A stretch of 61,473 bases of DNA from Chloroflexota bacterium. Its GTDB lineage: Bacteria; Chloroflexota; Anaerolineae; UBA1429. Positions within the stretch are counted from its first letter, which is position 1, and every line of letters starts with the position of its first letter. Where the stretch lies: contig JAJFUJ010000117.1 of assembly GCA_021372475.1 (NCBI GenBank), positions 1 to 61,473 on the forward strand, in the 5' to 3' direction. A program made the position numbers and the translations under genes. The notes below the pieces were generated by a model. That model was not told where the DNA came from. It saw only the letters and a list, made by a program, of their open reading frames with translations, and searched no databases. Below are positions 16,439-25,778 of this stretch, piece by piece.

Positions 16439-16933
16439 GTGAAACGCCTCTGGTCTCCCTGGCGGTATCGTTACATCACAGGAGTCAAACCCTCCGACTG
16501 CGCCTTCTGCCAACTGCCGCGTGAAAATAATGATAAGCTAAATCTTGTGCTGCATCGTGGGGAACGGTGCTATATCATGCTCAACCTCTACCCTTACATC
16601 AACGGTCACCTGATGGTCATTCCATATCAGCACCTGGATTCACCTCTATCTTTACCAAATGCGGCGCTGACAGAGATGATGCTCTTGAACAACCTGTGCA
16701 TTAGCGCCCTGACAGAGGCCATGCATCCGGACGGCTTTAATATCGGTATGAACCTGGGCAAGTCCGCAGGCGCTGGGATTAAGGAACATATCCATTTGCA
16801 CGTTGTTCCGCGCTGGACTGGGGACAATAACTTTATGTCGGTGCTCGGTGAAACCCGCGTCATCAGCCAATCACTGGATGATTGCTACAACATCCTGCTG
16901 CCGATTATTACCCGATTATCTCAAAAGAACTAA
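16439..16933 (+). CDS. HIT-family nucleotide hydrolase/phosphorylase
   Basis: 164 residues with the histidine triad HIHLHVVPRW (His117, His119, His121) and a preceding NIGMNLGKSAGAG loop. The N-terminal WSPWRYRYI and CAFC (Cys21/Cys24, probable zinc site) are seen in the Ap4A-phosphorylase-like branch of HIT proteins. The GTG start is chosen because GAGGAGGG lies about 10 nt upstream and the family begins MxRLWSPWR. It would act on dinucleoside polyphosphates or nucleotide conjugates. Last gene of the radical SAM operon. Confidence 0.9.
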   Translation: MKRLWSPWRYRYITGVKPSDCAFCQLPRENNDKLNLVLHRGERCYIMLNLYPYINGHLMVIPYQHLDSPLSLPNAALTEMMLLNNLCISALTEAMHPDGFNIGMNLGKSAGAGIKEHIHLHVVPRWTGDNNFMSVLGETRVISQSLDDCYNILLPIITRLSQKN

Positions 16934-17030
16934 ACAGAAAAGTAGCTTTTGTTTTGATTTTCATATATTATATTCCCTAATGCGTGAAAACCGGTCTACA
17001 GGTGAGGTACACAAGCTGCCTGGGAGCACT

Positions 17031-17654
17031 ATGAACGAGGTTATCTCCAAGCCTGTCTTGGATAAAGGTTGGGTACGTCTCGAGGAATATATGGGTGCGG
17101 ATAGTGCTGTAATCCGTGCCGCTCGCATCTGTTATCAATCCGAAAGTAAGTCTGACGACGCGGATATCCGCCTGGTCCGCAGGCTGCTCAAAAGCGATCC
17201 CAAGCACAACACCGTCTTTGAACACTCCGTGTTTCGTTTCAATGTCAAGTGCCCCATTTTCGTCGCCCGCCAATGGATGCGCCACCGAATCTGCAGCTAC
17301 AATGAAAAGTCGTTGCGTTATTGCACAGCCGACCGCGAATATTATGTCCCTGCCGATGAACTCCCCGACCGCGAAACTTATATTCAGCATATGGAAGCAT
17401 CTTTTGACCTCTATGAACACCTCGTCGAACAGGGGTGGAAAAAGGAAGTCGCCAGAGGCATCCTAGGAACTGCGGTTTACACCGAATTCATCTGGACGGT
17501 GAACGCCTGGTCGTTGATGAATTGGATGGAAAAGCGTTTGGATAAAAGCGCCCAATGGGAGCATGCCGAGTACGCTCGTGCCATTTTAGAGATTTTTCAT
17601 CAGGTAATGCCGGTTACTGCACAGGCCTTTGAGGAGTTTATCCTGGTAAAATGA
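17031..17654 (+). CDS. thyX: Flavin-dependent thymidylate synthase
   Basis: 207 residues from the ATG with GGGAG upstream; an in-frame ATG at 16980 would add 17 residues. The ThyX motif RHRx7S is present as [11 protein letters not shown] (Arg84 to Ser94), with EHSVFRF and [10 protein letters not shown] before it. It makes dTMP from dUMP with methylenetetrahydrofolate and FAD/NAD(P)H, replacing ThyA. Its ATGA overlap with the following dCMP deaminase gene links supply of dUMP to its use. Confidence 0.96.
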   Translation: MNEVISKPVLDKGWVRLEEYMGADSAVIRAARICYQSESKSDDADIRLVRRLLKSDPKHNTVFEHSVFRFNVKCPIFVARQWMRHRICSYNEKSLRYCTADREYYVPADELPDRETYIQHMEASFDLYEHLVEQGWKKEVARGILGTAVYTEFIWTVNAWSLMNWMEKRLDKSAQWEHAEYARAILEIFHQVMPVTAQAFEEFILVK

Positions 17655-18115
17655 GACCATCCTGGGACGACTATTTTATGGATATCACGATGCGCGTCGC
17701 CACTCGTTCCACCTGTCTGCGGCGCTCAGTGGGCGCTATTATTGTGCGGGATAAGCGTATCCTCTCGACTGGATACAATGGTGCGCCGCGCGGCCTGGCG
17801 CACTGCGAAGAGGTAGGCTGCCTGCGTGTAAAACTGGGCATCCCTTCTGGTCAGCGGCCGGAGCTCTGTCGCGGACTGCATGCTGAGCAAAACGCCATCA
17901 TCCAAGCGGCGCTTTATGGTACCCCCATCGAAGGAAGCACCCTTTACTGCACCACGCAACCTTGTGTAATTTGTGCCAAAATGCTAATCAACGCTGGGAT
18001 TGTGCATATTGTTTACGCCAATCCGTATCCTGATGAGTTCGCATTGAGCCTGCTCAGCGAAGCCGGAACCAAGATATCTATTTGGGGAGCACCTGAGGAT
18101 AATCTTGGTGGATAG
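17651..18115 (+). CDS. Deoxycytidylate deaminase-family protein
   Basis: 154 residues. The zinc-dependent deaminase motif is LHAEQNA (His78, Glu80) plus PCVIC (Cys105, Cys108). GYNGAPRG at 41-48 and the [11 protein letters not shown] start are typical of dCMP deaminases. It converts dCMP to dUMP, the substrate of ThyX. It overlaps thyX by 4 bp (ATGA), so translation is coupled. The ComE-type late-competence deaminases share these motifs, but the thyX pairing favours a dCMP role. Confidence 0.9.
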   Translation: MRPSWDDYFMDITMRVATRSTCLRRSVGAIIVRDKRILSTGYNGAPRGLAHCEEVGCLRVKLGIPSGQRPELCRGLHAEQNAIIQAALYGTPIEGSTLYCTTQPCVICAKMLINAGIVHIVYANPYPDEFALSLLSEAGTKISIWGAPEDNLGG

Positions 18116-18182
18116 CTCTGATGCGCATCAGGATGCTTTCGACAGGGTTAAAGTTATTAATACTGCAACATAAGGAGGCACT

Positions 18183-19730
18183 ATGGCTAATGACAATATT
18201 CAATACTTGAACCAACTTTTACATGAGTCGAAACAAGGCGGTGGCGAAACTGCCATTGAGCGGCAGCATGCCAAGGGCAAGCTGACTGCCCGTGAACGGC
18301 TGACCAAATTGCTGGATCCAAATAGCTTCCAAGAGCTAGATGCTTTAGTGACTCACCACGCAGTCGATTTCGGCTTGGCCGACAAGAGCACGCTGGGCGA
18401 CGGCGTTGTAACCGGTTGGGGCACTATCGAAGGGCGCCTGGTTTATGTCTTTGCTCAGGATTTCACGGTTATGGGTGGCTCATTGGGCGCCGCGCACGCT
18501 GCCAAAATCACCAAACTGCAGGATCTAGCGCTAAAAAACGGCGCTCCTGTTATCGGTATCAACGATTCCGGCGGAGCGCGCATCCAGGAAGGTATCCAGG
18601 CTCTTGGCGGGTACGCGGATATCTTTTTACGTAATACGCTGGCCTCCGGCGTTGTTCCACAGATTTCGGTTATCATGGGCCCTTGTGCCGGCGGCGCCGT
18701 GTATTCCCCTGCGCTAACGGATTTCACCTTCATGGTGCAGGGCACAAGCAACATGTTCATCACCGGACCTCAGGTGGTCAAGGCAGTTACCCAGGAAGAT
18801 GTGACCATGGACGAGTTGGGAGGAGCGGATGTGCACACCGGTATCAGCGGTGTGGCGCATTTCGCAGCTCCTGATGAAGATACCTGCCTCACGATGGTTC
18901 GCACGTTGATGAGCTACCTTCCTGCCAATAACTTGGAAGATCCACCGGCGGTCGCTTCCAAAGATGAGCCGATGCGCGCAGAACAGGCGCTCAACGACAT
19001 CATCCCAGCCAATGCCAACGAGCCTTATGACATGAAAGCCGTCATTGAACTTATCGTTGACAAAGGCAGCTTTTTTGAGGTGCAAGCGCCGCTAGCCATG
19101 AATATGATTGTGGGCTTTGCCCGCCTGGACGGCGCGGTTGTGGGGATCGTTGCGAACCAGCCGATGGCGCTAGCCGGCGCGTTGGATATCGACGCCTCCG
19201 TCAAGGCCGCGCGTTTTGTGCGCTTCTGCGACGCCTTCAACATCCCGCTGGTCACGTTCGTGGATGTGCCGGGCTTTATGCCCGGTGTTGCTCAGGAGCA
19301 CGGCGGTATCATCCGCCACGGCGCCAAGCTCATATACGCCTACTGTGAAGCAACTGTACCCAAACTCACCGTGATCACACGTAAAGCATACGGCGGAGCT
19401 TATATCGTGATGAGCTCCAAGCCAATCCGTGGCGACTTGAATCTGGCTTGGCCATCTGCCGAGATTGCTGTGATGGGCCCGGAAGGAGCCGTCAATATCA
19501 TCTACCGCAGCGAACTGGAAAAAGCTGCGGATGCGGATGCCATGCGTGCCCAAATGATTGCCGATTACCGTGAAAAGTTCGCCAGCCCGTATCAGGCTGC
19601 TTCGTATGGCGCAGTCGATGCCGTACTCGAACCGAGCCAAACTCGCGCTGCTCTCATCAACGGGCTGCGTATGTTGGCAAATAAGCGTGATACTAATCCG
19701 GCCAAAAAACACGGCACCATGCCGCTGTAA
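18183..19730 (+). CDS. mmdA: Acyl-CoA carboxyltransferase / methylmalonyl-CoA decarboxylase alpha (12S-type)
   Basis: 515 residues of the biotin-dependent carboxyltransferase family: [21 protein letters not shown] at the start, [23 protein letters not shown] and [16 protein letters not shown] in the N half, then [36 protein letters not shown] and [11 protein letters not shown] in the C half. This family moves CO2 between carboxybiotin and an acyl-CoA (methylmalonyl- or propionyl-CoA). It is preceded by TAAGGAGG and followed 18 bp later by an OadA/5S-type gene, then by gamma, biotin-carrier and beta subunits. No biotin carboxylase gene is nearby, which favours decarboxylation or transcarboxylation over ATP-dependent carboxylation. 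Confidence 0.92.
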   Translation: MANDNIQYLNQLLHESKQGGGETAIERQHAKGKLTARERLTKLLDPNSFQELDALVTHHAVDFGLADKSTLGDGVVTGWGTIEGRLVYVFAQDFTVMGGSLGAAHAAKITKLQDLALKNGAPVIGINDSGGARIQEGIQALGGYADIFLRNTLASGVVPQISVIMGPCAGGAVYSPALTDFTFMVQGTSNMFITGPQVVKAVTQEDVTMDELGGADVHTGISGVAHFAAPDEDTCLTMVRTLMSYLPANNLEDPPAVASKDEPMRAEQALNDIIPANANEPYDMKAVIELIVDKGSFFEVQAPLAMNMIVGFARLDGAVVGIVANQPMALAGALDIDASVKAARFVRFCDAFNIPLVTFVDVPGFMPGVAQEHGGIIRHGAKLIYAYCEATVPKLTVITRKAYGGAYIVMSSKPIRGDLNLAWPSAEIAVMGPEGAVNIIYRSELEKAADADAMRAQMIADYREKFASPYQAASYGAVDAVLEPSQTRAALINGLRMLANKRDTNPAKKHGTMPL

Positions 19731-19748
19731 TGGCAGAAAGGATCTAAA

Positions 19749-21239
19749 ATGAGCCGCAATCCGTTAGGGATAACCGACACGATTCTGCGCGACGCCCACC
19801 AATCGTTGCTGGCGACGCGTATGTCTACCGGCAGTATGCTGCCTATTGCCGCGAAACTGGAGCAGGTTGGCTACCATTCCCTCGAAATGTGGGGGGGAGC
19901 CACCTTTGATTCAGCTATGCGCTTTCTCCAGGAAGACCCATGGGAGCGCATCCGCGCATTGCGTTCAGTAGCACATACCACCCCCTTCCAAATGCTGCTG
20001 CGCGGGCAGAATATCGTGGGCTACAAGCACTACCCGGATGACATCGTAGACAAGTTCTGCGAACTTGCCGTGAAAGACGGTATCAACATCTTTCGTATTT
20101 TCGATGCCTTGAACGACACCCGTAATATGGCCTATGCAATGCAAGCCGTAAAAAAGTATGGGGGACACGTCCAAGGCACAATTTGCTACACCATCAGCCC
20201 TGTGCATTCGTTAGATGCCTTTGTCGCCTTAGGCAAAGAGCTCAAAGAGATGGGCTCGGACTCGATATGCGTCAAAGACATGGCGGCACTTTGCACACCC
20301 TATGCTGCCTACGAGCTGGTCAGTCGTCTCAAGGCTGATGTCGGCCTGCCGGTGCAGTTCCATACGCACGACACCAGCGGCTTTTCGGTAGCTACCCTTG
20401 TCAAAGCTGCAGAAGCCGGAGCTGATGTGGTGGATACAGCAATCTCCTCGATGGCCAGCGGCTCTGCTCAACCGCCTACCGAGTCCATTGTTGCCACTTT
20501 CCAGGGCACGGAACGTGATACCGGGCTAAGCCTCCCATTGTTGGCCGAAATCGCAGCGTACTTTACCAAGGTGCGGACCGAACACCTTGCGCAGTTTGAG
20601 ACGGGCCTTTCCGGCGCCGATGTGCGCGTCTTGATTTACCAAATACCTGGCGGGATGCTCTCAAACCTGGTATCGCAGTTGCGCCAGCAAGGTGCGGAGA
20701 ACCGCTACGAGGAAGTGCTGGCTGAAGTGCCGCGCGTGCGTGAGGATATGGGTTATCCGCCTCTCGTGACGCCCACCAGCCAGATAGTCGGCACGCAGGC
20801 GGTCGTCAACGTGTTGACGGGCGAGCGCTACAAGATTATCTCCAAAGAAGTCAAGGATTACTGCCTTGGCCTGTATGGCCGTGCGCCTGCGCCGTTGAAT
20901 CCGGATTTGGTCAAGAAAGCCATCGGCGACGAGAAGCCCATTGCTGGTCGTCCGGCGGATTTACTCGAACCGGGCTTTGAGAAGGCCAAAGCCGAAGTCG
21001 GCGACCTGGCACATAGCGAGGAAGATATTATTTCCTACGCGCTCTTTCCGCAGCAAGCCCTCGAGTTCTTTAGGCTGCGCCAGGAAGGCAAAGTCCCGCC
21101 CATCACGGAACCACGTGTCTTTAAGAAACCAGCTACGCCTGTGGTGGCGGCCGAGAAACCAAAAGCTGCGCCTGCCATTGTTAGGCCCAGACCTGCAGTG
21201 CCTCTTTGGCGAGTGGCAAACCGTTTGCGCAATGGCTAA
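19749..21239 (+). CDS. oadA: Oxaloacetate decarboxylase alpha / transcarboxylase 5S-type subunit
   Basis: 496 residues. The TIM-barrel starts with ITDTILRDAHQSLLATRM, with SLEMWGGATFD, a VQFHTHDTSGFS metal site and the conserved carboxyltransferase domain to about residue 440. The C-terminus is a short Ala/Pro/Lys-rich tail and has no biotin domain, which is supplied by a separate gene. The enzyme exchanges CO2 between oxaloacetate/pyruvate and biotin. Next to the 12S-like gene this gives the combination found in Propionibacterium transcarboxylase (12S + 5S + 1.3S); next to the beta and gamma genes it can also act as the alpha subunit of a Na+-pumping oxaloacetate decarboxylase. Confidence 0.93.
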   Translation: MSRNPLGITDTILRDAHQSLLATRMSTGSMLPIAAKLEQVGYHSLEMWGGATFDSAMRFLQEDPWERIRALRSVAHTTPFQMLLRGQNIVGYKHYPDDIVDKFCELAVKDGINIFRIFDALNDTRNMAYAMQAVKKYGGHVQGTICYTISPVHSLDAFVALGKELKEMGSDSICVKDMAALCTPYAAYELVSRLKADVGLPVQFHTHDTSGFSVATLVKAAEAGADVVDTAISSMASGSAQPPTESIVATFQGTERDTGLSLPLLAEIAAYFTKVRTEHLAQFETGLSGADVRVLIYQIPGGMLSNLVSQLRQQGAENRYEEVLAEVPRVREDMGYPPLVTPTSQIVGTQAVVNVLTGERYKIISKEVKDYCLGLYGRAPAPLNPDLVKKAIGDEKPIAGRPADLLEPGFEKAKAEVGDLAHSEEDIISYALFPQQALEFFRLRQEGKVPPITEPRVFKKPATPVVAAEKPKAAPAIVRPRPAVPLWRVANRLRNG

Positions 21240-21278
21240 CCGGTAGTTTAGAAAACTGCTCTAGTTAGGGAGGAAAGC

Positions 21279-21662
21279 GTGAATCAAGATTTCATTGCAA
21301 GTTTAGAGTTAGCCGGCCTGGGTATGGGAGCGGTTATTGTAGCTCTGCTCATCATCGCTCTGATCATCATGGCGCTCGGACATGTTGGCAGGTCAAGTAA
21401 TAAAACCAGCCAAATTGAACCCGAGCCGGCACCAGAGAAAGATGTTGCGCTTGAGCTTACACCTAGCACTGCCAACCAGAGTGACGAAGCTGCCGCTATT
21501 GCCATTGCGCTAGTCCTGCAGCGCCAGCGCAGCGCAAGCGGCCTGAAACGCCACATAGACTATTCAGATTCCGAGGTAATCGGTGAAGTAGTTAATGTGG
21601 TCGGCATCGATACGGGTACGGGCGCATGGGCCAGTGCAGGCCGGCTGCAATCAATCAGGTAG
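21279..21662 (+). CDS. oadG: Sodium pump decarboxylase gamma subunit (OadG-like)
   Basis: 127 residues. One transmembrane helix at about residues 12-35 (GMGAVIVALLIIALIIMALG), then a Pro/Glu-rich linker (EPEPAPEKD) and a short cytoplasmic region containing AAAIAIAL, the layout of OadG/MmdD assembly subunits. It joins the soluble carboxyltransferases to the membrane beta subunit. GAGGAAAG precedes the GTG start, and the next gene follows 6 bp later. Confidence 0.82.
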   Translation: MNQDFIASLELAGLGMGAVIVALLIIALIIMALGHVGRSSNKTSQIEPEPAPEKDVALELTPSTANQSDEAAAIAIALVLQRQRSASGLKRHIDYSDSEVIGEVVNVVGIDTGTGAWASAGRLQSIR

Positions 21663-21668
21663 GAGGCA

Positions 21669-22088
21669 ATGATGGCAAAATACGAAGTTATAGTGAACGG
21701 CATCGCCTATACAATCGAGATCGGGGATGTCTCCTCTTCACCGATCCAGGTTACTGTAAACGGCGAAGCTAAGACAGTGAGTTTTAGCGAAGTACAGGCA
21801 AAAACAGAGGCGCCAGCCCCAGTAGTCGAAAAGCCTGTAGCGAAACCGGTCAAGATCGCTCCGGCTGCTGTCGCCGGAACCAAAATATCCGCTCCAATGC
21901 CTGGCAAGATTCTCTCTATCAAAGTCAAGGTGGGAGACCAGGTTAAAGAGGGCGATACGGTGTGCACACTCGAGGCAATGAAGATGGAAATGCCGATCAG
22001 TTCCACGGCAACCGGAAGTGTGAAGGCAATCCATGTTGCTGTTGGCGATAATGTCGCTTATAATGACCCGCTCGTCTCTATAGAATAG
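21669..22088 (+). CDS. Biotin carboxyl carrier protein of the decarboxylase/transcarboxylase
   Basis: 139 residues. The C-terminal biotinyl domain has EAMKMEM with the biotin-accepting Lys105, preceded by APMPGKILSIKVKVGDQVKEGD. The N-terminal 40 residues form a small beta unit (YEVIVNGIAYTIEI) typical of MmdC/OadC-type carriers, and an Ala/Pro/Val-rich flexible linker (45-70) joins them. It shuttles CO2 from the carboxyltransferases to the beta subunit. Two consecutive ATG codons follow AGGAGG; the second may be used. It corresponds to the 1.3S subunit of transcarboxylase. Confidence 0.93.
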   Translation: MMAKYEVIVNGIAYTIEIGDVSSSPIQVTVNGEAKTVSFSEVQAKTEAPAPVVEKPVAKPVKIAPAAVAGTKISAPMPGKILSIKVKVGDQVKEGDTVCTLEAMKMEMPISSTATGSVKAIHVAVGDNVAYNDPLVSIE

Positions 22089-22101
22089 GGGGAGCGAGAT
22101 T

Positions 22102-23238
22102 ATGAATCTTTTCTCATTATCGAAACTACTAGAGGGATTTTCCAGCCTCACATGGCAGGCTGTGGTCATGATACTTGTCGGCGGCGTCTTGATTTGGCTC
22201 GCTATCTCCAAGGAATACGAACCGCTCTTACTGCTACCAATCGGTCTGGGTTGCATCCTAGCCAACTTACCTGCCACCGGGATGCTTGACCGCGATTCAA
22301 CCGGCAAGGCCATTGGCTTACTTTCGGTATTGTACGACTTTGGTATCGCCAATGAACTCTTCCCGAGTTTGATATTTATTGGCATTGGAGCAATGACCGA
22401 TTTCGGTCCTTTGCTAGAGAATCCACTTTATGCCTTGTTCGGAGCTGTAGCGCAGTTCGGCATCTTCGGGACTACCATCATCGCTACGTTATTTGGTTTC
22501 AATATTTACGAAGCCGCCTCGATTGGTATTATCGGCGCTGCCGACGGCCCCACTTCTATTTTCGTCGCCTCCGCATTGGCGCCAAGGCTGGTTGGCCCGA
22601 TTACCGTCGCAGCTTACTCCTACATGTCGCTCGTACCAATCATACAGCCTCCGGTGATGAAGCTGCTGACTACTCACGAGGAACGCGCTACCCGTATGCC
22701 ATATACTACTCGTCCCGCCTCCAAACTGACTCGTATCCTGTTTCCCATTATCGTAACTATGGTTTGCGCCCTCATTGCCCCTAAATCAACAGCTCTGATC
22801 GGTATGTTGATGTTCGGTAACCTGGCACGTGAGGCCGGCGTAGTGGAACGGATAAGCAAAACCGCTCAAAACGAGCTGACCAATATTGTCACCACATTTC
22901 TCGGCATCACTATTGGCTCTACGATGGTCGCGGCAGATTTCCTAACTCCCGCTACCCTGCTCATTATTGTGATGGGGCTGGTGGCTTTCATTCTTGATAC
23001 AGCCGCTGGCGTGCTGGTAGGCAAACTGGCCTACTTAGTTTCCGGTAAAAAGATAAATCCGCTATTAGGCGGCTGTGGCATCTCGGCTTTCCCAATGTCA
23101 GCCCGTGTGGTTCAAAGGCTTGGCCACGATGAAGACCACAACAACTTTTTGCTGATGCATGCGATGGCCTCCAATACTTCCGGACAAATCGCTTCCGTGA
23201 TGGCAGGCGGCGTTATCCTGGCTCTCTTGTCTCATTAA
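22102..23238 (+). CDS. oadB: Na+-translocating decarboxylase beta subunit
   Basis: 378 residues, strongly hydrophobic, with about nine membrane segments. The conserved GIIGAADGPTSIF (Asp148, equivalent of the Asp implicated in Na+ coupling) and the C-terminal GGCGISAFPMSARVVQ are present. It decarboxylates carboxybiotin and exports Na+, giving an anaerobe a sodium gradient from oxaloacetate or methylmalonyl-CoA decarboxylation. Last gene of the operon, followed by a strong terminator. Confidence 0.95.
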   Translation: MNLFSLSKLLEGFSSLTWQAVVMILVGGVLIWLAISKEYEPLLLLPIGLGCILANLPATGMLDRDSTGKAIGLLSVLYDFGIANELFPSLIFIGIGAMTDFGPLLENPLYALFGAVAQFGIFGTTIIATLFGFNIYEAASIGIIGAADGPTSIFVASALAPRLVGPITVAAYSYMSLVPIIQPPVMKLLTTHEERATRMPYTTRPASKLTRILFPIIVTMVCALIAPKSTALIGMLMFGNLAREAGVVERISKTAQNELTNIVTTFLGITIGSTMVAADFLTPATLLIIVMGLVAFILDTAAGVLVGKLAYLVSGKKINPLLGGCGISAFPMSARVVQRLGHDEDHNNFLLMHAMASNTSGQIASVMAGGVILALLSH

Positions 23239-23249
23239 GCTCTCTACTT

Positions 23250-23290
23250 AACCAGCCTGCTTTGGCCATTACCAAAGCAGGCTGGTTTGT
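23250..23290 (+). terminator. Terminator of the decarboxylase operon
   Basis: A perfect 16-bp stem (23250-23265 with 23272-23287), 6-nt loop, followed by TTGTGTTAT. Confidence 0.85.
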
Positions 23291-23305
23291 GTTATAAAGC
23301 TACGT

Positions 23306-24601
23306 ATGGACAATAAGCCAATCCGATATTTCGCACGTGTCACTGCTGGCACCGAAGCTATCAGTTGGCTGGAGATGGATACGCTGCTCAATGTGCAACG
23401 CATCGGACAAACCTCACGCACTCTCGAGTTCACTTGTGTTCAACCGCCGGCCAAACTGCTGCTCCTTCGCAGCGTCGATGACGTCTACCTGTACCTTGGT
23501 ACTATTTTCGGCCTGGATAGAACCGATCCAAGCCTAGTCGCACTAAACAAAGTCAACACGCTGGATTTTACATTCGCCCTTGATACTTGCCGTCAAGTGC
23601 GACGTATCCCTTCTGCTCCCAGCTATGCGATTACAGCCAGCCTGGAGACACCGTGCAACTACTCCCGGTTCGAGGCGACCGCTGCCTTACGCCAGGGACT
23701 CGATGGCATAGTGAGCTGGAGATACATAGATCACCACGATAACAAAGCAGTCGCGGACCTGGATATCCGTCTTCTTATCGAAGGCAACCGAGCTATGCTG
23801 GGCTTGCGTCTGGGAGCGCAGCCGCTGCATCGCCGCCCATATAAGCAAGCGAGCATCCCTGGATCCCTCAAGCCGCCGGTGGCTTTTGGCATGTTGATGC
23901 TGACCAATCCGCGTTTGAATGAGGCGCTGTTTGATCCATTGTGCGGCGCCGGCACAATCCTTTTAGAAGCAGATAGCAACTGGGCGCCCCGTATTATTGT
24001 AGGCAGCGATATCGATGGCTCAGCCATTACCCAGGCACAGGCCAACGCGCGACAAGCGCGAAGCGAGGCCCGCTTTATGCTCGCCGACGCGCTCAATATG
24101 CCATTCCCTGATGGCTCGGTTGACCGAGTCTGCAGCAACCTGCCATGGGGACGCCAGGTGGAATTGCCAGATCCAGATGCATTTCATAAGCGCTTGCTTG
24201 CTGAACTATACCGTGTGCTGCGACCTGTCGGCCGCGCTGTGGTACTGACGGACCAAGTAAATTCGTTTATGCGCGCTCTGGGTGCGCTGCCCAACCTGCA
24301 CCTCGTCTTGAGCCAGCAGATCAGCCTGTACGGCAGCCACCCCACAATCCTAACGCTTATCAAGCAGGCGCGTCGCCCGGATTATCTCCATCCGTTTATT
24401 CAATATCACGACGAAGATGAGCAGATGGCAGCGGTGGTGCAAACAGCCTTGTTAAGCACTCTCGGACATCCCGAGGCGGCACTTCGTCTGCTGGCAGCTA
24501 AAACCTGTCACCGTTCCAAGGATGCCACTCTAAGGCAAGCATTGTCCAGGCTTGTCGATGACCCATCTCCCCAGGTGCGCGACCTGGCCAGAAGCGCGTA
24601 G
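23306..24601 (+). CDS. Trm14/TrmN-type RNA guanine-N2 methyltransferase with C-terminal helical extension
   Basis: 431 residues. The N-terminal ~170 residues resemble a THUMP/ferredoxin-like RNA-binding part. The Rossmann methyltransferase domain has the SAM motif DPLCGAGT (210-217), the acidic GSDIDG (233-238) and the catalytic NLPWG (278-282), which fits N2-guanine methylation of tRNA (Trm14/TrmN group). After about residue 365 there is an extra ~65-residue helical tail (HPEAALRLLAAKT..., DDPSPQVRDLARSA) that resembles one or two HEAT-like repeats. The start follows the terminator hairpin by 16 bp. rRNA G methylation is an alternative target. Confidence 0.75.
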   Translation: MDNKPIRYFARVTAGTEAISWLEMDTLLNVQRIGQTSRTLEFTCVQPPAKLLLLRSVDDVYLYLGTIFGLDRTDPSLVALNKVNTLDFTFALDTCRQVRRIPSAPSYAITASLETPCNYSRFEATAALRQGLDGIVSWRYIDHHDNKAVADLDIRLLIEGNRAMLGLRLGAQPLHRRPYKQASIPGSLKPPVAFGMLMLTNPRLNEALFDPLCGAGTILLEADSNWAPRIIVGSDIDGSAITQAQANARQARSEARFMLADALNMPFPDGSVDRVCSNLPWGRQVELPDPDAFHKRLLAELYRVLRPVGRAVVLTDQVNSFMRALGALPNLHLVLSQQISLYGSHPTILTLIKQARRPDYLHPFIQYHDEDEQMAAVVQTALLSTLGHPEAALRLLAAKTCHRSKDATLRQALSRLVDDPSPQVRDLARSA

Positions 24602-24618
24602 AAAATGCTATCTCCTCC

Positions 24619-24657
24619 TTGACAATCTTGTTGGAGATGTCATACTTGTATTGTCAA
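24619..24657 (+). promoter_or_regulatory. prs: prs promoter region with inverted repeat
   Basis: -35 TTGACA (24619-24624), a 16-bp spacer and -10 CATACT (24641-24646). An inverted repeat, TTGACAAT (24619-24626) and ATTGTCAA (24650-24657), overlaps the -35 box and the start region, so it could be an operator. It is about 85 nt upstream of prs. Confidence 0.5.
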
Positions 24658-24740
24658 TAGAATTCGCCTCCCTCCGAATTAATTCACTCGTACGCCAAAT
24701 CAGCAGCGGTTTTTAATAAATTCATTGAGGAGTCCTGGCC

Positions 24741-25712
24741 ATGCAAACAAACAGCAGTATTTATGGCACATTGGCTGTATTGAGCGGCAGTGGAAATCCG
24801 GCGCTCGCACAAGTCATCGCCGCGGAACTAGGAATAGAGCTGCGGCCGGTAAATATTACCGTATTCTCCAACGAGAATATCTTTATGCAGTTGGAAGAAT
24901 CCGTGCGTTCACAAGATGTATTCATCATCCAGCCTACCTGCTCGCCAGTCAACTACAATATTATGGAACTCCTCATTATGATTGATACGGTAAAGAGGGC
25001 TTCTGCAGGAAGGATTACCGCAGTTGTGCCATTTTATTCGTATGCCCGCAGCGATAAAAAGGACCAACCGCGCGTGCCGATTACTGCACGGTTAATTGCT
25101 GACCTTATCTGCGCTGCCGGCGCCGACCGCTTTATGGTTGTCGATTTACATGCTGGGCAAATTCAAGGCTTCTTTAACATCCCCGGCGACGAAATAACCG
25201 CATTTCCACTCATTTGCCGTTATTTGCTGCTCAAGCAAATCCCCAACCTGGTTGTGGTAGCAGCCGACCTCGGTTTTGCAAAAAAGGCGCGCAATATCGC
25301 CGAGATACTGCATGCACCAGTAGCCTTTATTGAGAAAAGGCGCCGGGGCACGTCCACTGAGTGTCTTTCGGTTATTGGCGATGTTGCTGGAATGAATGCT
25401 GTGATTGTAGATGATGAGGTTGACCGCGGCGGCACGGTCGCCGGCGCCGCCCGTATTTTAAGAGAAGCTGGCGCTTTGGATGTGTATGCCGCATTTGTAC
25501 ATGCAACGTTCTCTGAAGGTGCGGTTCAGCGGCTGGTTGAAGCGAATTTCAAAGAGATCATTTGCACCGATACCGAGCCAATACCGCCAGTCAAAACACT
25601 GCCTAATATGACCGTTATTTCCGTCGGGCCGATGATTGCCCAAGTTATTCATGCAGTGCATACAGGCCTCTCGGTAGGCGAGACACTCACCCAATACGCT
25701 TCTACTTACTAG
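24741..25712 (+). CDS. prs: Ribose-phosphate pyrophosphokinase
   Basis: 323 residues, close to the usual length for class I PRPP synthase. Visible motifs: FSNENIFMQLEESVRSQDVFIIQPT, PFYSYARSDKKDQPRVPITARL, the metal-binding VVDLHAGQIQGFF and the PRPP-binding VIVDDEVDRGGT. It makes PRPP from ribose 5-phosphate and ATP for nucleotide, His and Trp synthesis. The upstream TTGAGGAG is a good ribosome site. It is single, between a promoter with an inverted repeat and a strong terminator. Confidence 0.97.
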   Translation: MQTNSSIYGTLAVLSGSGNPALAQVIAAELGIELRPVNITVFSNENIFMQLEESVRSQDVFIIQPTCSPVNYNIMELLIMIDTVKRASAGRITAVVPFYSYARSDKKDQPRVPITARLIADLICAAGADRFMVVDLHAGQIQGFFNIPGDEITAFPLICRYLLLKQIPNLVVVAADLGFAKKARNIAEILHAPVAFIEKRRRGTSTECLSVIGDVAGMNAVIVDDEVDRGGTVAGAARILREAGALDVYAAFVHATFSEGAVQRLVEANFKEIICTDTEPIPPVKTLPNMTVISVGPMIAQVIHAVHTGLSVGETLTQYASTY

Positions 25713-25725
25713 GTTTAGCCTTTAC

Positions 25726-25778
25726 AACACCCAACTCTGCAGAGCCAGAATGTAAATCCAGGGTTGGGTGTTCTTTGT
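25726..25778 (+). terminator. Terminator of prs
   Basis: A 14-bp stem, AACACCCAACTCTG (25726-25739) with CAGGGTTGGGTGTT (25759-25772) carrying one G-T pair, followed by CTTTGT. Its tail merges with the secA promoter. Confidence 0.82.

Noticed and set aside
18183-19730. Propionyl-CoA/acetyl-CoA carboxylase beta subunit
   Set aside because: Same family, but no biotin carboxylase gene is nearby and the operon includes OadA-, OadG- and OadB-like subunits, so decarboxylase or transcarboxylase function fits better.
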